Source: Pseudomonadota bacterium
GTDB lineage: Bacteria; Chloroflexota; UBA6077; JAJPGT01
NCBI GenBank assembly: GCA_021325655.1
Contig: JAJPGT010000099.1
Span: 62,001 to 126,000 of the forward strand
Length of the DNA: 64,000 nt
Reading direction: 5' to 3'
Both the position numbers and the translations under genes were made by a program. Below are positions 29,255 through 39,271 of this stretch, piece after piece; position 1 is the stretch's first letter, and the number at the start of each line of letters is the position of its first letter. Under the pieces are notes generated by a model. It ran no database searches and had not been told where the DNA came from. It saw nothing but the letters and a program-made list of their open reading frames with translations.

Positions 29255-30936
29255 GCGCGCCCCTGGCGTGCCGCGAAGACCCGCGGGTCGACCGTTGGGA
29301 ACAGGTTGTCACGTTCGAACAGCTCTTCCGCCAGCTCGGCCGCGGCGGCGCCGTCCCGGCCGTTGACGAGCGCGTCGCGGCACGCCTCGAAGCGCTCGAC
29401 GTGCCCGAGGAAACGCTGCTCGGCGTACTCACGTGCCTGGCCGGTGGTCACCAGGAATGGCCAGTCGCTCGATTCGAGCAGCACCAGCTCGCGCGCCGCC
29501 TGGTCCAGCAGCAGGCGACGCGGCCCCTGCGTCTCGGTCACTCGGGCAACTAGCTCCTCCATGTCCCGCTCGGCGCGGTGAATGATCGGCCACATCCACT
29601 CAGTATCGACGTTCAGCCAGGTGAAGTGGTAGCCGCCGGCGCCCCACGACGACTCCGGTAGCGCGAGCACCTCCTCGGGCGGGTGGGTCCGGACGTACTC
29701 GCTGGCCGTGGTCAGCTCAACAATCGTGCTCCGGCTCAGCAGCCGCAGCACCTGCTTGATCCACTCGATGCCTTCGAACCACCAGTGGCCGAACAGCTCG
29801 GTGTCGTAGGCGGCGGCGATGATCCCGAACTTGCCGCTGCGGGCGTGGTAGCCGGCGGTTTCGTTCTCCACCAGGGTGCAGAAGTGCTCCGCCTGCTCGC
29901 GGATGCGGTACTCGGCCCATTCGGGGTGATAGTAGTCCTTATCCGCCAGATCGACGCGCGCTCCGGTGACTCGCCAGTATTGCAGCCCCGAAACCCCGTC
30001 CTTCTTGTGGAACTCGCGGTAGTCGAACGTGCCGGGGTAGCCATGCTCCGCCGACCAGACCTGCAACCCGGTACGATTGTTGCGGCCGATCACGGCAACC
30101 TGCGGAGTGGTCACCCAGTATGCCTGGTGGGTGGTACGCTCCGTCGGCTGGGCCTGCGCGGACACGGGGATCACGTAGCGGCGCACCACGTTGCCATACG
30201 GCCCGATCGCGTCGCCGGCCGCCTTCCCGACCGGGCGCCCGCCCTCGATCGTGTGCGTCTCAGCGAAGAACACCTCCAGGCCCAGACCTGCCAGGAAGTC
30301 CTCCAGCCCCGGACGCACCGGACCCCCTTCGTCGGGCTGATACGCCGGCCGGTAGGCGCACTCCGGGAGCCAGATGGCGCGCGGCTGGCGGCCGAAGTGA
30401 CGCTTGTAGGCGTCGACCCCGATGCGGAGCTGGCCATAGATCGACGAGTCGCGCGAGAGCAATGGGAGATAGCCGTGCGTTGCCGCGCTCGTGGCGATCT
30501 CTATTCGGCCGGCGTCCTGCAGTACCCGGAAGGCGCCGATCAGGTCGCGCTGAAAGCGGTTCTGGAAGGCGTCACGAACTCGGCCGTAGAAGTCGCGGTA
30601 GAACCCGGCCAGCGGCAGGCGCGGATCGTTCTGGTCGCGGAATCGCTTCTGGTCCGCCTCGGCGCGCTCGATCTTATCGACCAGGAAGTGATCGAAGTGG
30701 CCGAGGATCAGCGGGTCGGCGAGCTGCTCCGCCAGCACCGGCGTGATGCCGATCGTCAGCTTGTACAGCACCCCCTCGTCGGCCAGGTCATGCAGCGCCA
30801 TGAGCAGCGGCACGTAGGTCTCGGATGCCGCTTCGTGGATCCACTCCTCCCCGTGGGGCCAGCGGCCGGCCTGGCGGGCGTACGGCAGATGGCTGTGGAG
30901 CACAAAAGTGAAGGCGCCTTGCGCTGTAGTGGCCAT
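29251..30936 (-). CDS. GH57 1,4-alpha-glucan branching enzyme-like protein (DUF1957 type)
   Basis: GAFTFVLHSHLPYARQAGRWPHGEEWIHEAASETYVPLL...AIWLPECAYRP...YDTELFGHWWFEGIEWI. Confidence 0.88.
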   Translation of the reverse strand: MATTAQGAFTFVLHSHLPYARQAGRWPHGEEWIHEAASETYVPLLMALHDLADEGVLYKLTIGITPVLAEQLADPLILGHFDHFLVDKIERAEADQKRFRDQNDPRLPLAGFYRDFYGRVRDAFQNRFQRDLIGAFRVLQDAGRIEIATSAATHGYLPLLSRDSSIYGQLRIGVDAYKRHFGRQPRAIWLPECAYRPAYQPDEGGPVRPGLEDFLAGLGLEVFFAETHTIEGGRPVGKAAGDAIGPYGNVVRRYVIPVSAQAQPTERTTHQAYWVTTPQVAVIGRNNRTGLQVWSAEHGYPGTFDYREFHKKDGVSGLQYWRVTGARVDLADKDYYHPEWAEYRIREQAEHFCTLVENETAGYHARSGKFGIIAAAYDTELFGHWWFEGIEWIKQVLRLLSRSTIVELTTASEYVRTHPPEEVLALPESSWGAGGYHFTWLNVDTEWMWPIIHRAERDMEELVARVTETQGPRRLLLDQAARELVLLESSDWPFLVTTGQAREYAEQRFLGHVERFEACRDALVNGRDGAAAAELAEELFERDNLFPTVDPRVFAARQGRA

Positions 30937-30967
30937 GTCATCTCCAGCGAGTCGCAGCGACCCCGCG

Positions 30968-32338
30968 TCAGGTCACAAGCACAAAGGCGAGGTCGTTGAC
31001 GTTCGTATTCGTCGGCCCAGTAATGAGCAGGTCGCCCAGGCGGTCGAAGAACGGATAGGCATCGTTGTTGTCAAGCGCGAGGCGCGCGCTGCAACCGACC
31101 TCTTGCGCGCGAGCAAGGGTCGTGCCATCCGCGACGGCGCCGGCAGCGTCCGTTGGGCCGTCTGTGCCGTCCGTCGCCAGACAAGCGATCAGCGCGTTCG
31201 GGATCCCGGCGAGCGAGCACGCGGCGGCCAGCGCCATCTCCTGGTTACGCCCGCCCTTGCCGCCGCCGCGCACCGTGACCGTGGTCTCCCCGCCCAGCAC
31301 CAGGCAGGCCGGCAGGGATAGCGGATGCGCGCTGGCGCGCTCCTCCCGCGCCAGCGCCGCCAGCACCCGACCCACCTCGCGCGCCTCGCCCTCCAGGTAG
31401 GTCGTCAGTAGCAGCGCCTGGAACCCGTCCACCCGCGCCTGGCGCACCGCCGCCTGGGCCGCCTGCTCGTTGCTGGCCACGACCACGTTCTGCACCCGGG
31501 CCAGGGCTGGGTCACCGGGCTTGGGCGTGTCCGGCACCTCGCCCCGCAGCCCAGCCTGGAGCCGCTCCCGCACCGCGCGCGGCAGCTGATCGGCGAGCCG
31601 GAAGCGCTCGATCACCTCCCAGGCATCGGCGAAGGTGCTGGTGTCGGGAACCGTTGGGCCGGAGGCGATTACGTCCAGCGGGTTCCCGACGACATCGGAC
31701 AGCAGCAGCGCGACTACCCTGGCCGGCTGGGCGAGGCGCGCCAGTCCGCCGCCTTTGACCTGGTCAAGGTGCTTGCGAACCGTGTTGAGCTGATTGATCG
31801 TTGCCCCGGCGCGGAGCAACAGGTCGGTGAGCTGCTGCAGGTCAGGCAGCGTCAGCGGCTCGTAGGGCAGCGTCAGGAGCGCCGAGCCGCCGCCGGAGAT
31901 GACGCAGATCACCAGGTCGCGCGCGGTCGTGTCGGCGAGCAGCGCGGCGATCCGCCGCGTGCCGGCTACGCTGTCGGCATCGGGCAAGGGGTGCCCCGCT
32001 TCATGCAGGCAGGTCACGCGGGTAGGGCCGAGATAGCCCCGCTTGACGTTCACCGCCCCGGCGGTGAGGTGATCTCCCAGCACCCGCTCGACCGCGGCCG
32101 CCATCGGCGCCCCGGCCTTCCCGGCTCCAACCAGCAGCACCCGGTCGAACTGGGCCAGATCGTAGACCTGGTCGGCAACATGGAGCCGCTCACCGTCTCG
32201 GCGGAGCCAGCGCTCAACCGCGGCGGCCGGGTCGACCGCGTCGAGGGCCGCCGCCATGATCCGACACGCCGCCTCGCGAAGCGCGCGGGTTGGAACCTCA
32301 CGGATGAGACGTTCGCCAAAGCGCTGCTCTGGGCTCAT
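30968..32338 (-). CDS. Glycerate 2-kinase (DUF4147/GckA-TtuD type)
   Basis: VLLVGAGKAGAPMAAAVE...EAGHPLPDADSVAGTRRI...VISGGGSALLTLP...INQLNTVRKHLDQVKGGGLA...DGTDGPTDAAGAVADGTT. Confidence 0.92.
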   Translation of the reverse strand: MSPEQRFGERLIREVPTRALREAACRIMAAALDAVDPAAAVERWLRRDGERLHVADQVYDLAQFDRVLLVGAGKAGAPMAAAVERVLGDHLTAGAVNVKRGYLGPTRVTCLHEAGHPLPDADSVAGTRRIAALLADTTARDLVICVISGGGSALLTLPYEPLTLPDLQQLTDLLLRAGATINQLNTVRKHLDQVKGGGLARLAQPARVVALLLSDVVGNPLDVIASGPTVPDTSTFADAWEVIERFRLADQLPRAVRERLQAGLRGEVPDTPKPGDPALARVQNVVVASNEQAAQAAVRQARVDGFQALLLTTYLEGEAREVGRVLAALAREERASAHPLSLPACLVLGGETTVTVRGGGKGGRNQEMALAAACSLAGIPNALIACLATDGTDGPTDAAGAVADGTTLARAQEVGCSARLALDNNDAYPFFDRLGDLLITGPTNTNVNDLAFVLVT

Positions 32339-32596
32339 CGCGTCATTGTAGAGCGTTCCCAGGAAGGGTCGCCGCGCACGCGCTGATCTTCACCACCTGC
32401 CACTGCGTACCACCGTACGGAGCATGCAATGACGCTGGTACTGACCGAGCTGGCCGCGCCCGGGCCCTGCCCAGGCATTTGTGCTATGCTCCCTGGCCGT
32501 GTCCCCGTGCAGAGGGACGGGCCGCCTGGACCACGGCTCCCTGTCGCCATCTGGCAGGGACGCAGGAGCGGCCAGCGCCTGGAGGCGCTGTCGAAC

Positions 32597-33163
32597 GTGG
32601 ACTCGCTCTCAGATGACGAACTGCTGGCGGGCGTGCGCGACGGCGATCCGGCCGCCTTCGAGGCGTTCTACGACCGGCATCAGGGCACGGCCATGGCGCT
32701 CGCCTACCGGATACTCGGCGACCGCGGCGCGGCCGAGGACGTGGTACAGGAGAGCTTCCTGGCGGTCTGGCGTCGGGCCGGTACCTTCGAGCCGACGCGC
32801 GGCTCAGGCCGGAGCTGGCTGCTGGCGCTGGTGCACCATCGCGCCATCGACCGGCTGCGGCGACGGCGAGCCCAGCCGCTGGAGCACGAGCTGGAGGCCG
32901 CCGCGGAGCTGAGCGATCCCCGGCTGCCCGACGTCTTTGACGCCGCTTACCAGTCGTTGCGGCGCGACCGGATCCGGGCGGCGCTGGAGGTGCTGTCGTT
33001 GGAGCAGCGACAGACGATCGAGCTGGCCTACTTTGCCGGCCACACCCAGCAGGAGATCGCCACGGAGACCGGGGTTGCCCTGGGCACGGTGAAGAGCCGG
33101 ACTCGCCTGGCACTTACCCGCCTCAAGCAGATCCTCGATCGCGAACTGGCGGGCGCAACATGA
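32597..33163 (+). CDS. ECF-type RNA polymerase sigma factor
   Basis: GDPAAFEAFYDRHQGTAMALAYRILGDRGAAEDVVQESFLAVWR...LSLEQRQTIELAYFAGHTQQEIATETGVALGTVKSRTRLALTRLK; start uncertain (32429 or 32597). Confidence 0.92.
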   Translation: MDSLSDDELLAGVRDGDPAAFEAFYDRHQGTAMALAYRILGDRGAAEDVVQESFLAVWRRAGTFEPTRGSGRSWLLALVHHRAIDRLRRRRAQPLEHELEAAAELSDPRLPDVFDAAYQSLRRDRIRAALEVLSLEQRQTIELAYFAGHTQQEIATETGVALGTVKSRTRLALTRLKQILDRELAGAT

Positions 33164-33942
33164 TCGATCCCCACACCGACGAGCTCGAAGAGCTGGCCGC
33201 CGGCTATGCGCTCGGTGCGCTGACACCCGAGGACGAAGCCCGTTTCGTCCGCCACCTCGCTGGCTGCGAGACGTGCCACCGGCTGGCGCGCGACTACCAG
33301 TCGGTGGTCGGAGTGCTGGCGGAGAGCGTGGACGACCTGCCAGCCTCACCGCGCGTCAAGCAGCGCCTGATGGAGCAGATCGCCGCGGAGGGCCGGCACG
33401 GCTCCGCCGTCGGCTCGCCACCGCCCGCGCCCAGCCCCATCGCGCTAGACGAGCGCCGCCCCCAGCAGCGGCGGCCGCGCTGGAACCGGCTACTCCCACT
33501 CGCGGCGAGCCTCTTGCTGCTGCTAGGGCTGGCGGGCTGGAACGTGCAGCTCCAGCGCGAGCTAGAGAGCACCCGCGCGACCCAGGCTGCCCAGGAGCAG
33601 ATCCTGAACGCCCTGGCCAGTGGCGGCCGGGTCTGGGCGATGGAGGCGACACCCGAGTCGGGCGGCGGGGCCGGAGTAGTGGTCGAGGATCCGAAGACCG
33701 GCCAGCTTCTGATGCACGCCGACGGCCTGCCGCCGCTGCCGCAGGACAAGGCGTACGAGGCGTGGGTCCAGAAGAACGGAACGATGGTCCCGGCTGGCCT
33801 GACCAGCGCCGGCAGCCCAGGCGAGTTCATCCTGCAGCTCAACGCCAAGCTGGAGGAGATCCAGGCGGTCGCCCTCTCTCAGGAGCCGGCCCACGGTAGC
33901 CTCAGCCCCACCGGGCCGGTGGTGCTGATCCGCAAGCTGTAG
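33160..33942 (+). CDS. Anti-sigma factor (ZAS motif, RskA-type C-terminal domain)
   Basis: ARFVRHLAGCETCHRL (HxxxCxxC), single TM, GQLLMHADGLPPLPQDKAYEAWVQKNG; overlaps sigma stop by 4 nt. Confidence 0.9.
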   Translation: MIDPHTDELEELAAGYALGALTPEDEARFVRHLAGCETCHRLARDYQSVVGVLAESVDDLPASPRVKQRLMEQIAAEGRHGSAVGSPPPAPSPIALDERRPQQRRPRWNRLLPLAASLLLLLGLAGWNVQLQRELESTRATQAAQEQILNALASGGRVWAMEATPESGGGAGVVVEDPKTGQLLMHADGLPPLPQDKAYEAWVQKNGTMVPAGLTSAGSPGEFILQLNAKLEEIQAVALSQEPAHGSLSPTGPVVLIRKL

Positions 33943-33961
33943 CCGGCGCGGCGGCCAGCTC

Positions 33962-33985
33962 GCCGCCGCGTTGGAACGCGGCGGC
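33962..33985 (+). terminator. Hairpin after sigma/anti-sigma operon
   Basis: GCCGCCGCGTT-GG-AACGCGGCGGC 11-bp inverted repeat. Confidence 0.45.
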
Positions 33986-34045
33986 CGACCTCGCTACACT
34001 GTGCCCGCGTGTCCGGCGCCGGCACGCCGGTGGGAGGGAGCAACG

Positions 34046-34864
34046 ATGCGGCAGGGACTGGCCCTCATCGTCATTGCCAGCGTGGTCCTCGCGGGCTGTA
34101 GCTTACGCCGCGGCAGCGAGGAGGCGCCGACGCTTGCGCCAGCAGAGACCGTGGTCGCTGCTTCCACCACTCGGCAGCCGGTGTCGAGCCCCGCTGCGCC
34201 TACCGCCGCGCCTTCGCCCACTGCTGCGCCTACCGCCACCACGGCGGCCAAGGTGTTCGTGAAGATCACCAACACTGAAGGGCAGGGCGCCTACGTGCGC
34301 AGCGGCCCCTCCACCAGCTCCCCGGGGACCGTGTGGCCCGAGGGCACCATCCTGGAGGTCGTCGGCGACGACAAGCCGGGCGAGAACGGCACCTGGAAGA
34401 ACGTGAAGGCGCCAGATGGCACCGTGGGCTACACTTTCGCCGCCTACCTCACAGTGGCCCAGGGTGCCACCGCAGTGGCAACCGCGCCGGTGCCTGCCGC
34501 CCCGCCAACACCTGCTCCGGCCGCGACACCGGCCGCGGCGGCGCCCACCGCTGCTCCCGCTCCGGCGGCAGGGAAGCTCGAGCTGGTGGCGGTGGTGGAC
34601 AACGCCGTGATCTCCGGTTCGGAGCAGACGCTGCGGGTGAAGCTGACCCGGGGCGGCCAGGGGGTACAGGGCGCCTCCGTGACCTTCAGCGCCCATTACC
34701 GGGGGCAGAGCCGGAACTACACCATGCCGGCGACGAACGCCAACGGCGCCTCGTCGCTCACGTTCAACGTGGAAGGCGCGCACGGTCCGGTCCGCGTCGA
34801 GGTGACCGCGACCACGCCTCAGGGCGAGACGGCCAGCGCCAGCACCGGGTTCGAGGTGCGCTAA
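34046..34864 (+). CDS. SH3-like domain lipoprotein with Ig-like C-terminal domain
   Basis: MRQGLALIVIASVVLAGCSLRRG lipobox; ITNTEGQGAYVRSGPSTSSPGTVWPEGTILEVVGDD SH3_3-like; C-terminal VTFSAHYRG... Confidence 0.75.
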   Translation: MRQGLALIVIASVVLAGCSLRRGSEEAPTLAPAETVVAASTTRQPVSSPAAPTAAPSPTAAPTATTAAKVFVKITNTEGQGAYVRSGPSTSSPGTVWPEGTILEVVGDDKPGENGTWKNVKAPDGTVGYTFAAYLTVAQGATAVATAPVPAAPPTPAPAATPAAAAPTAAPAPAAGKLELVAVVDNAVISGSEQTLRVKLTRGGQGVQGASVTFSAHYRGQSRNYTMPATNANGASSLTFNVEGAHGPVRVEVTATTPQGETASASTGFEVR

Positions 34865-34881
34865 CGTTCCTGGTGCCAGCC

Positions 34882-34904
34882 GGGCGCCTGCTAGCAAGGC
34901 GCCC
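34882..34904. terminator. Bidirectional hairpin between convergent genes
   Basis: GGGCGCCT-GCTAGCA-AGGCGCCC. Confidence 0.5.
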
Positions 34905-34910
34905 CTCCGC

Positions 34911-35555
34911 TCACATCCCGAACAGCATGTAGAACAGGTAGCCGGCGGCCTCGCGCGCCGCCTGGTGCAGCTCCGCCAGCGGATTGTGCGCGTACGGGCT
35001 GTCGCGGTCCGGCGCGGGCTCCGCCTCCAGGCCGAGATCGCGCGCCATGCGCAGGGAGCGCTTCATGTGATACGGCTCGCTCACCAGCAGCGCCCGGCTC
35101 AGCCGAAGCTCACGCATCCGGGCTGCGGCGGCCTCGAGACTGGCGTACGTGTTCTCGCCGGTCGGCACCGCGAGCACGCGGCTGCTGGGCAGGCCCTGCG
35201 TTCGCAGATAGCGAGCGCCCACGTCCGCCTCGGCCTGGGTATCGCCCCAGGCCTGGCCGCCGGTGACCAGCACCCAGCGCACCCGCCCCGCCTGCCACAA
35301 CCGCGCCGCGTGATCGAGCCGCGCCTGGAACACCGGAGAGGGCCTTCCGTTCCACTGCGCCGCTCCGAGCACGATCGCCGCGTCGGCAGGCCCGCTGCTG
35401 TCGCGCTGCCCAACCCGGTACACGTCGACCAGCACGCTGGCATAGGTCCCCAGCAGCGCCAGTGGGATTGCGCCCAGCAGCGCCCAGCGCGCCCGGGATC
35501 CCAGGCGCCACAGACCTCGCTCCCCGGCGGATCGCCGGGACTCCTGGCTCAGCAC
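34911..35555 (-). CDS. YdcF/SanA family (DUF218) protein
   Basis: DAAIVLGAAQWNGRPSPVFQARLDHAARLWQAGRVRWVLVTGGQ...ENTYASLEAAAARMRELRLSRALLVSEPYHMKRS. Confidence 0.9.
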   Translation of the reverse strand: MLSQESRRSAGERGLWRLGSRARWALLGAIPLALLGTYASVLVDVYRVGQRDSSGPADAAIVLGAAQWNGRPSPVFQARLDHAARLWQAGRVRWVLVTGGQAWGDTQAEADVGARYLRTQGLPSSRVLAVPTGENTYASLEAAAARMRELRLSRALLVSEPYHMKRSLRMARDLGLEAEPAPDRDSPYAHNPLAELHQAAREAAGYLFYMLFGM

Positions 35556-35763
35556 TCGTCGCGCTCCATCCGCTGCTTCATTCGGCCCATCTGCTTACCC
35601 TGCTCGGACCGACCAGCGAGCGACACGGTGCGCAAGCGGCATGCCCGGAACGATCCAGACCGCGGGTTGCGTCAGCGATCCCGGCCTCCGCGGCGAAGCC
35701 GAACCCCTCGCTCCGGCGGGCGGGGCTGCGGTTCTGGCAGGCTGCGCGCGGCCCGCGCACCCA

Positions 35764-37047
35764 CTAGCGGGACTCGACCTCCACCGTCCCGCCGCTCGGG
35801 ATCCAGCGACCGTTGCGCAGCGCCGTCTCGAAGTCCCGCTCCTGCACATCCGAGCCGATCTTCACATTGCGCCCCAGGTGCAGCCCACTTGGGATGCGCG
35901 AGTCCTTCCCGACAATGGAGATCCCGGTGGTAAGGTTTTTCGGCTCCTTCTGGTTCGGCGTCAGGTCGTCGCCCTCACCCAGCACGCAATCGTGGCCGAC
36001 AACGACGTTCTTGTCCAGGATCACCCGATCCAACTGGCTGCGCGGCCCCACGATGCAGTCTGGGAACAGGATGGAGTCCCGCACAACCGCCCCCTCGGCA
36101 ACGTAGACCCCCGGCGAGAGCACGGAGTGGATCACCGTGCCGTTGATGATGCAGCCGTGGGAAATAAGGCTGCAGTGGACCTCGGCACGTTCGGTCAGCC
36201 GCGCCGGCGGCCGCTCCTCACTCTTGGTGTGGATCACCCACTCCCCGTCATAAAGATCCAGGTCCGGCGGCTCGTTGAGCAGCCCCATGTTCGCCTGCCA
36301 GTAGGAGTGGATCGTCCCAACGTCCTGCCAGTAGCCGCGGAAATGGTAGGCGTAGACTCGGTCCAGCTCCACCATGCGTGGGATGACGTCGCGGCCGAAG
36401 TCGCGGCTACTGCCAGGCATGCGCGCGTCCTCGCGCAACCGCCGATACAGCACGTCGCGCTCGAAGACATAGATACCCATCGAGATCAGGTTGCTACGCG
36501 GCTTGGGCGGCTTCTCCTCAAATTGCACTACCCGACTGTCCTCGTCGGTAATCATGGTCCCGAACCGATGCGCCTCTTCCCAGGGGACCTCCATCACTGC
36601 CACGGTGCAGTCGGCCTTGTTCGCCTCGTGAAAGGCGATCATCTCCGTGTAGTCCTGCTTGTAGACGTGGTCCCCGGAGAGCACCAGCATCAGGTCCATG
36701 CGCCAGTCGCTCAGGAAGGGAATATTCTGGTACACCGCGTCGGCAGTGCCACGGTACCAGTCAGACTCGCGCCGCCCAACGTAGGGCTGGAGCAGCCGCA
36801 CCCCGCCCTTCATGCGATCCAGGTCCCAGGGGCGTCCAATGCCAATGTGGTCGTTCAGTGAGTGCGGGCGGTACTGGGTGAGCACCGCGACGTAGTAGAT
36901 GCCGGAGTTGACACAGTTCGACAGAGGGAAGTCGATGATACGGTACTTTCCACCGAACGGGACTGCCGGCTTGGCGCGCTTCGCCGCCAGCACCGAGAGC
37001 CGCTCACCCTGCCCACCCGCGAGTATGACGGCAACGACGTTCCGCAT
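35764..37047 (-). CDS. glgC: Glucose-1-phosphate adenylyltransferase GlgC
   Basis: [67 protein letters not shown]. Confidence 0.97.
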   Translation of the reverse strand: MRNVVAVILAGGQGERLSVLAAKRAKPAVPFGGKYRIIDFPLSNCVNSGIYYVAVLTQYRPHSLNDHIGIGRPWDLDRMKGGVRLLQPYVGRRESDWYRGTADAVYQNIPFLSDWRMDLMLVLSGDHVYKQDYTEMIAFHEANKADCTVAVMEVPWEEAHRFGTMITDEDSRVVQFEEKPPKPRSNLISMGIYVFERDVLYRRLREDARMPGSSRDFGRDVIPRMVELDRVYAYHFRGYWQDVGTIHSYWQANMGLLNEPPDLDLYDGEWVIHTKSEERPPARLTERAEVHCSLISHGCIINGTVIHSVLSPGVYVAEGAVVRDSILFPDCIVGPRSQLDRVILDKNVVVGHDCVLGEGDDLTPNQKEPKNLTTGISIVGKDSRIPSGLHLGRNVKIGSDVQERDFETALRNGRWIPSGGTVEVESR

Positions 37048-37053
37048 GGCGCC

Positions 37054-38052
37054 TCACCCCACCACAACATAGGCCAGGTATACCAGGTATAGCGCCCCAC
37101 CCAGCAGCAGGAGCCGCGGCGTTAGCCGTTTCCGGGCGACGATGCTCGCATAGACGATCGCGCTGGAGAGCAGCGCAATCAGCGCGCTGGCAAGCGCGGG
37201 CGGGGTGAGCACCCACTCGGTGAGCAGCAGGCCGACCGCCACGGGAATGCAGCTCTGGAACACCATCGCCCCGGTGATGTTGCCAAGCGCCAGCGTGTCC
37301 TTGCTGTTGCGGACCCAGAGCACACTGTTGAACTTCTCCGGGAGCTCGGTTGCCAGCGGGGCGAGGACCAGCGAGAGCAGCAACGGTGGGACGTGGAGCT
37401 GAGTGGAGAGTGCCTCCAGGTTGGAGACGAACATCTCCGCGCCGCCGACCAGCAGCCCCAGCGAGAAGAGCGTCTGGAGCAAAATCCGCAGGAGCGGCGG
37501 ATTGTGCCGGCCCGGGGCGAAGCGCAGCGGCGCAAGGTGGGTTCCCCCCATCGTCTCTTCCTCGGCGCGCAGGGTCCGCCAGACGTAGTACGCGTACAGG
37601 GCGAGCAGCCCGCAGCCAACGAGGATCTTGAGTAGTCGCAGCGGGAGGAAGCTGGACACGATCGCCGCGCCGTAGACCACCAGGAAGAAGCGCAGGTCCC
37701 GCTCCAGCAGGAGTGGGTTGACCCGCATCGCGGTAGTGCGTCGGCCGCCCGCGCTGAAGAGAAAGATCGCCAGCCCAGTGATGAAGAAGGCGGCGGTGCT
37801 GAGCATGAACGGCGCGCCCACGATCGCCCCGATGCCGATCTCCTGCCCGGCGGCGTCGCCCAGCGCGACAATCGCGATCAGGGGCAGGATCGTCTCGGGG
37901 AGCGCAGTGCCGACGGCGGCCAGGATGCTGCCCACCGATCCCTCGCTCAGGTCCAGCTTCTTTCCCAGCCATTCGACACTGTTGGTGAACAGCTCTGCGG
38001 CGGCCAGGATAATCGCCATCCCCACCACCAGCAGCGCGATGTGCACGACCAC
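37054..38052 (-). CDS. CaCA-family sodium/calcium antiporter-like membrane protein
   Basis: [44 protein letters not shown]; second repeat [14 protein letters not shown]...[19 protein letters not shown]. Confidence 0.88.
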   Translation of the reverse strand: MVVHIALLVVGMAIILAAAELFTNSVEWLGKKLDLSEGSVGSILAAVGTALPETILPLIAIVALGDAAGQEIGIGAIVGAPFMLSTAAFFITGLAIFLFSAGGRRTTAMRVNPLLLERDLRFFLVVYGAAIVSSFLPLRLLKILVGCGLLALYAYYVWRTLRAEEETMGGTHLAPLRFAPGRHNPPLLRILLQTLFSLGLLVGGAEMFVSNLEALSTQLHVPPLLLSLVLAPLATELPEKFNSVLWVRNSKDTLALGNITGAMVFQSCIPVAVGLLLTEWVLTPPALASALIALLSSAIVYASIVARKRLTPRLLLLGGALYLVYLAYVVVG

Positions 38053-38121
38053 CGATCTCGTACCCCCGACCCGTCGAGGATTCTAGCAAAGGCCCACTGG
38101 CGTCCGGCGGGCGGCAGACGG

Positions 38122-39255
38122 CTACAGGAACTCGAGCGCGACGCTGTACACGTGGCGGTACAGCAGCGCCGCCTGTTCGGCGAGGGTGGGCAATGGCACC
38201 GGTCTATCGGGCAGTACGTGGCTGAACAGGTTGAACTCCGTGGAGCGCACCAGGGTGCCTGGCGGCGCGGCGGCTGCCAGCTCGCGTGACTGCGTATACG
38301 GAATGTAGTGATCTCCGACGTCGTGCATCACATAGAGCCTGGCGCGGAGCGCGGCGATGTTGCTGCTCGGCGAGATCGCTCGCAGGCGAGCGCGCAGTGC
38401 CAGCGGAAGCGCGTCCACGAGCCGGCCCACCTCGTCCCGCGGCACCCTGAGCAGGAGCCGTGCCGCCGCCGCGCCGGCTGGACTGAGCGTGCCGAGGTCC
38501 AGGCGCTCCGGACTGGAGCCCTCGAGGAACGCGGCGCTGAGCGCGGCGCGGTCGCCCGGATCCGGCAAGGACTCGATCACCTGGAGCGCGAGCACGGAGC
38601 GGGTGAGCGGATCCGCCTCCCAGCGCTCCTGGTGGCCGTCCACCTCGATGCTGGAACTGACGACATCGATCAGGAACGCCTCGGCGTCGTAGTAGGAGCC
38701 GAATGTGTTGACGAAGCCCGCGAGGTCCCGCAGCGGCGCGTGCTCCAGCGTGACCAGCTCCAGCGAGCCACCGACGGAGAAGCCGACGAAGCCCAGTCGC
38801 GCGGCATCGACGTAGGGCTGCTGGCGCAGGTACAGAAAGCTCTGCTCGATCCCCTGCTCGACTGCCGGATCGAGCCGGCCGGCGTCCAGATTCGTATCTT
38901 CAGGGATCATTACCACCGCGCCGGCCCGCGCCATCCCGTCGGCGAAGCGCACCAACGCCGGGTGGCGCTTCGGAAACGGCTTGACGCCGAGCAGTAGCAC
39001 GAAGCCGCCGTGGCGACCTTCAGCCGCCGGGCGGTAGACGTCCGCCTCGACGTGGCCGCCCGGGTAGTCGAATGCGACGGTGTCGCGGATCGGATTCGGC
39101 GTGGCCAGCGTCAGCGGCCGAACGGGCGAGCTCGGGAACAGATCCGGCAGCAGCAGCAGGGTACGCAGCGCGACGCTCCCACCATGGGTGAGCGCCAGCG
39201 CGGAGGCTGCCAGGAGGAGCGCGAGCGCGACGGCCAGGCAGCCAGAGCGCCACAC
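38122..39255 (-). CDS. Alpha/beta hydrolase family protein, membrane-anchored
   Basis: N-terminal hydrophobic segment; LGFVGFSVGGSLELVTLEHAP nucleophile elbow; VMHDVGDHYIPY. Confidence 0.8.
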   Translation of the reverse strand: MWRSGCLAVALALLLAASALALTHGGSVALRTLLLLPDLFPSSPVRPLTLATPNPIRDTVAFDYPGGHVEADVYRPAAEGRHGGFVLLLGVKPFPKRHPALVRFADGMARAGAVVMIPEDTNLDAGRLDPAVEQGIEQSFLYLRQQPYVDAARLGFVGFSVGGSLELVTLEHAPLRDLAGFVNTFGSYYDAEAFLIDVVSSSIEVDGHQERWEADPLTRSVLALQVIESLPDPGDRAALSAAFLEGSSPERLDLGTLSPAGAAAARLLLRVPRDEVGRLVDALPLALRARLRAISPSSNIAALRARLYVMHDVGDHYIPYTQSRELAAAAPPGTLVRSTEFNLFSHVLPDRPVPLPTLAEQAALLYRHVYSVALEFL

Positions 39256-39271
39256 CGCCCGGCCGCCGCGG

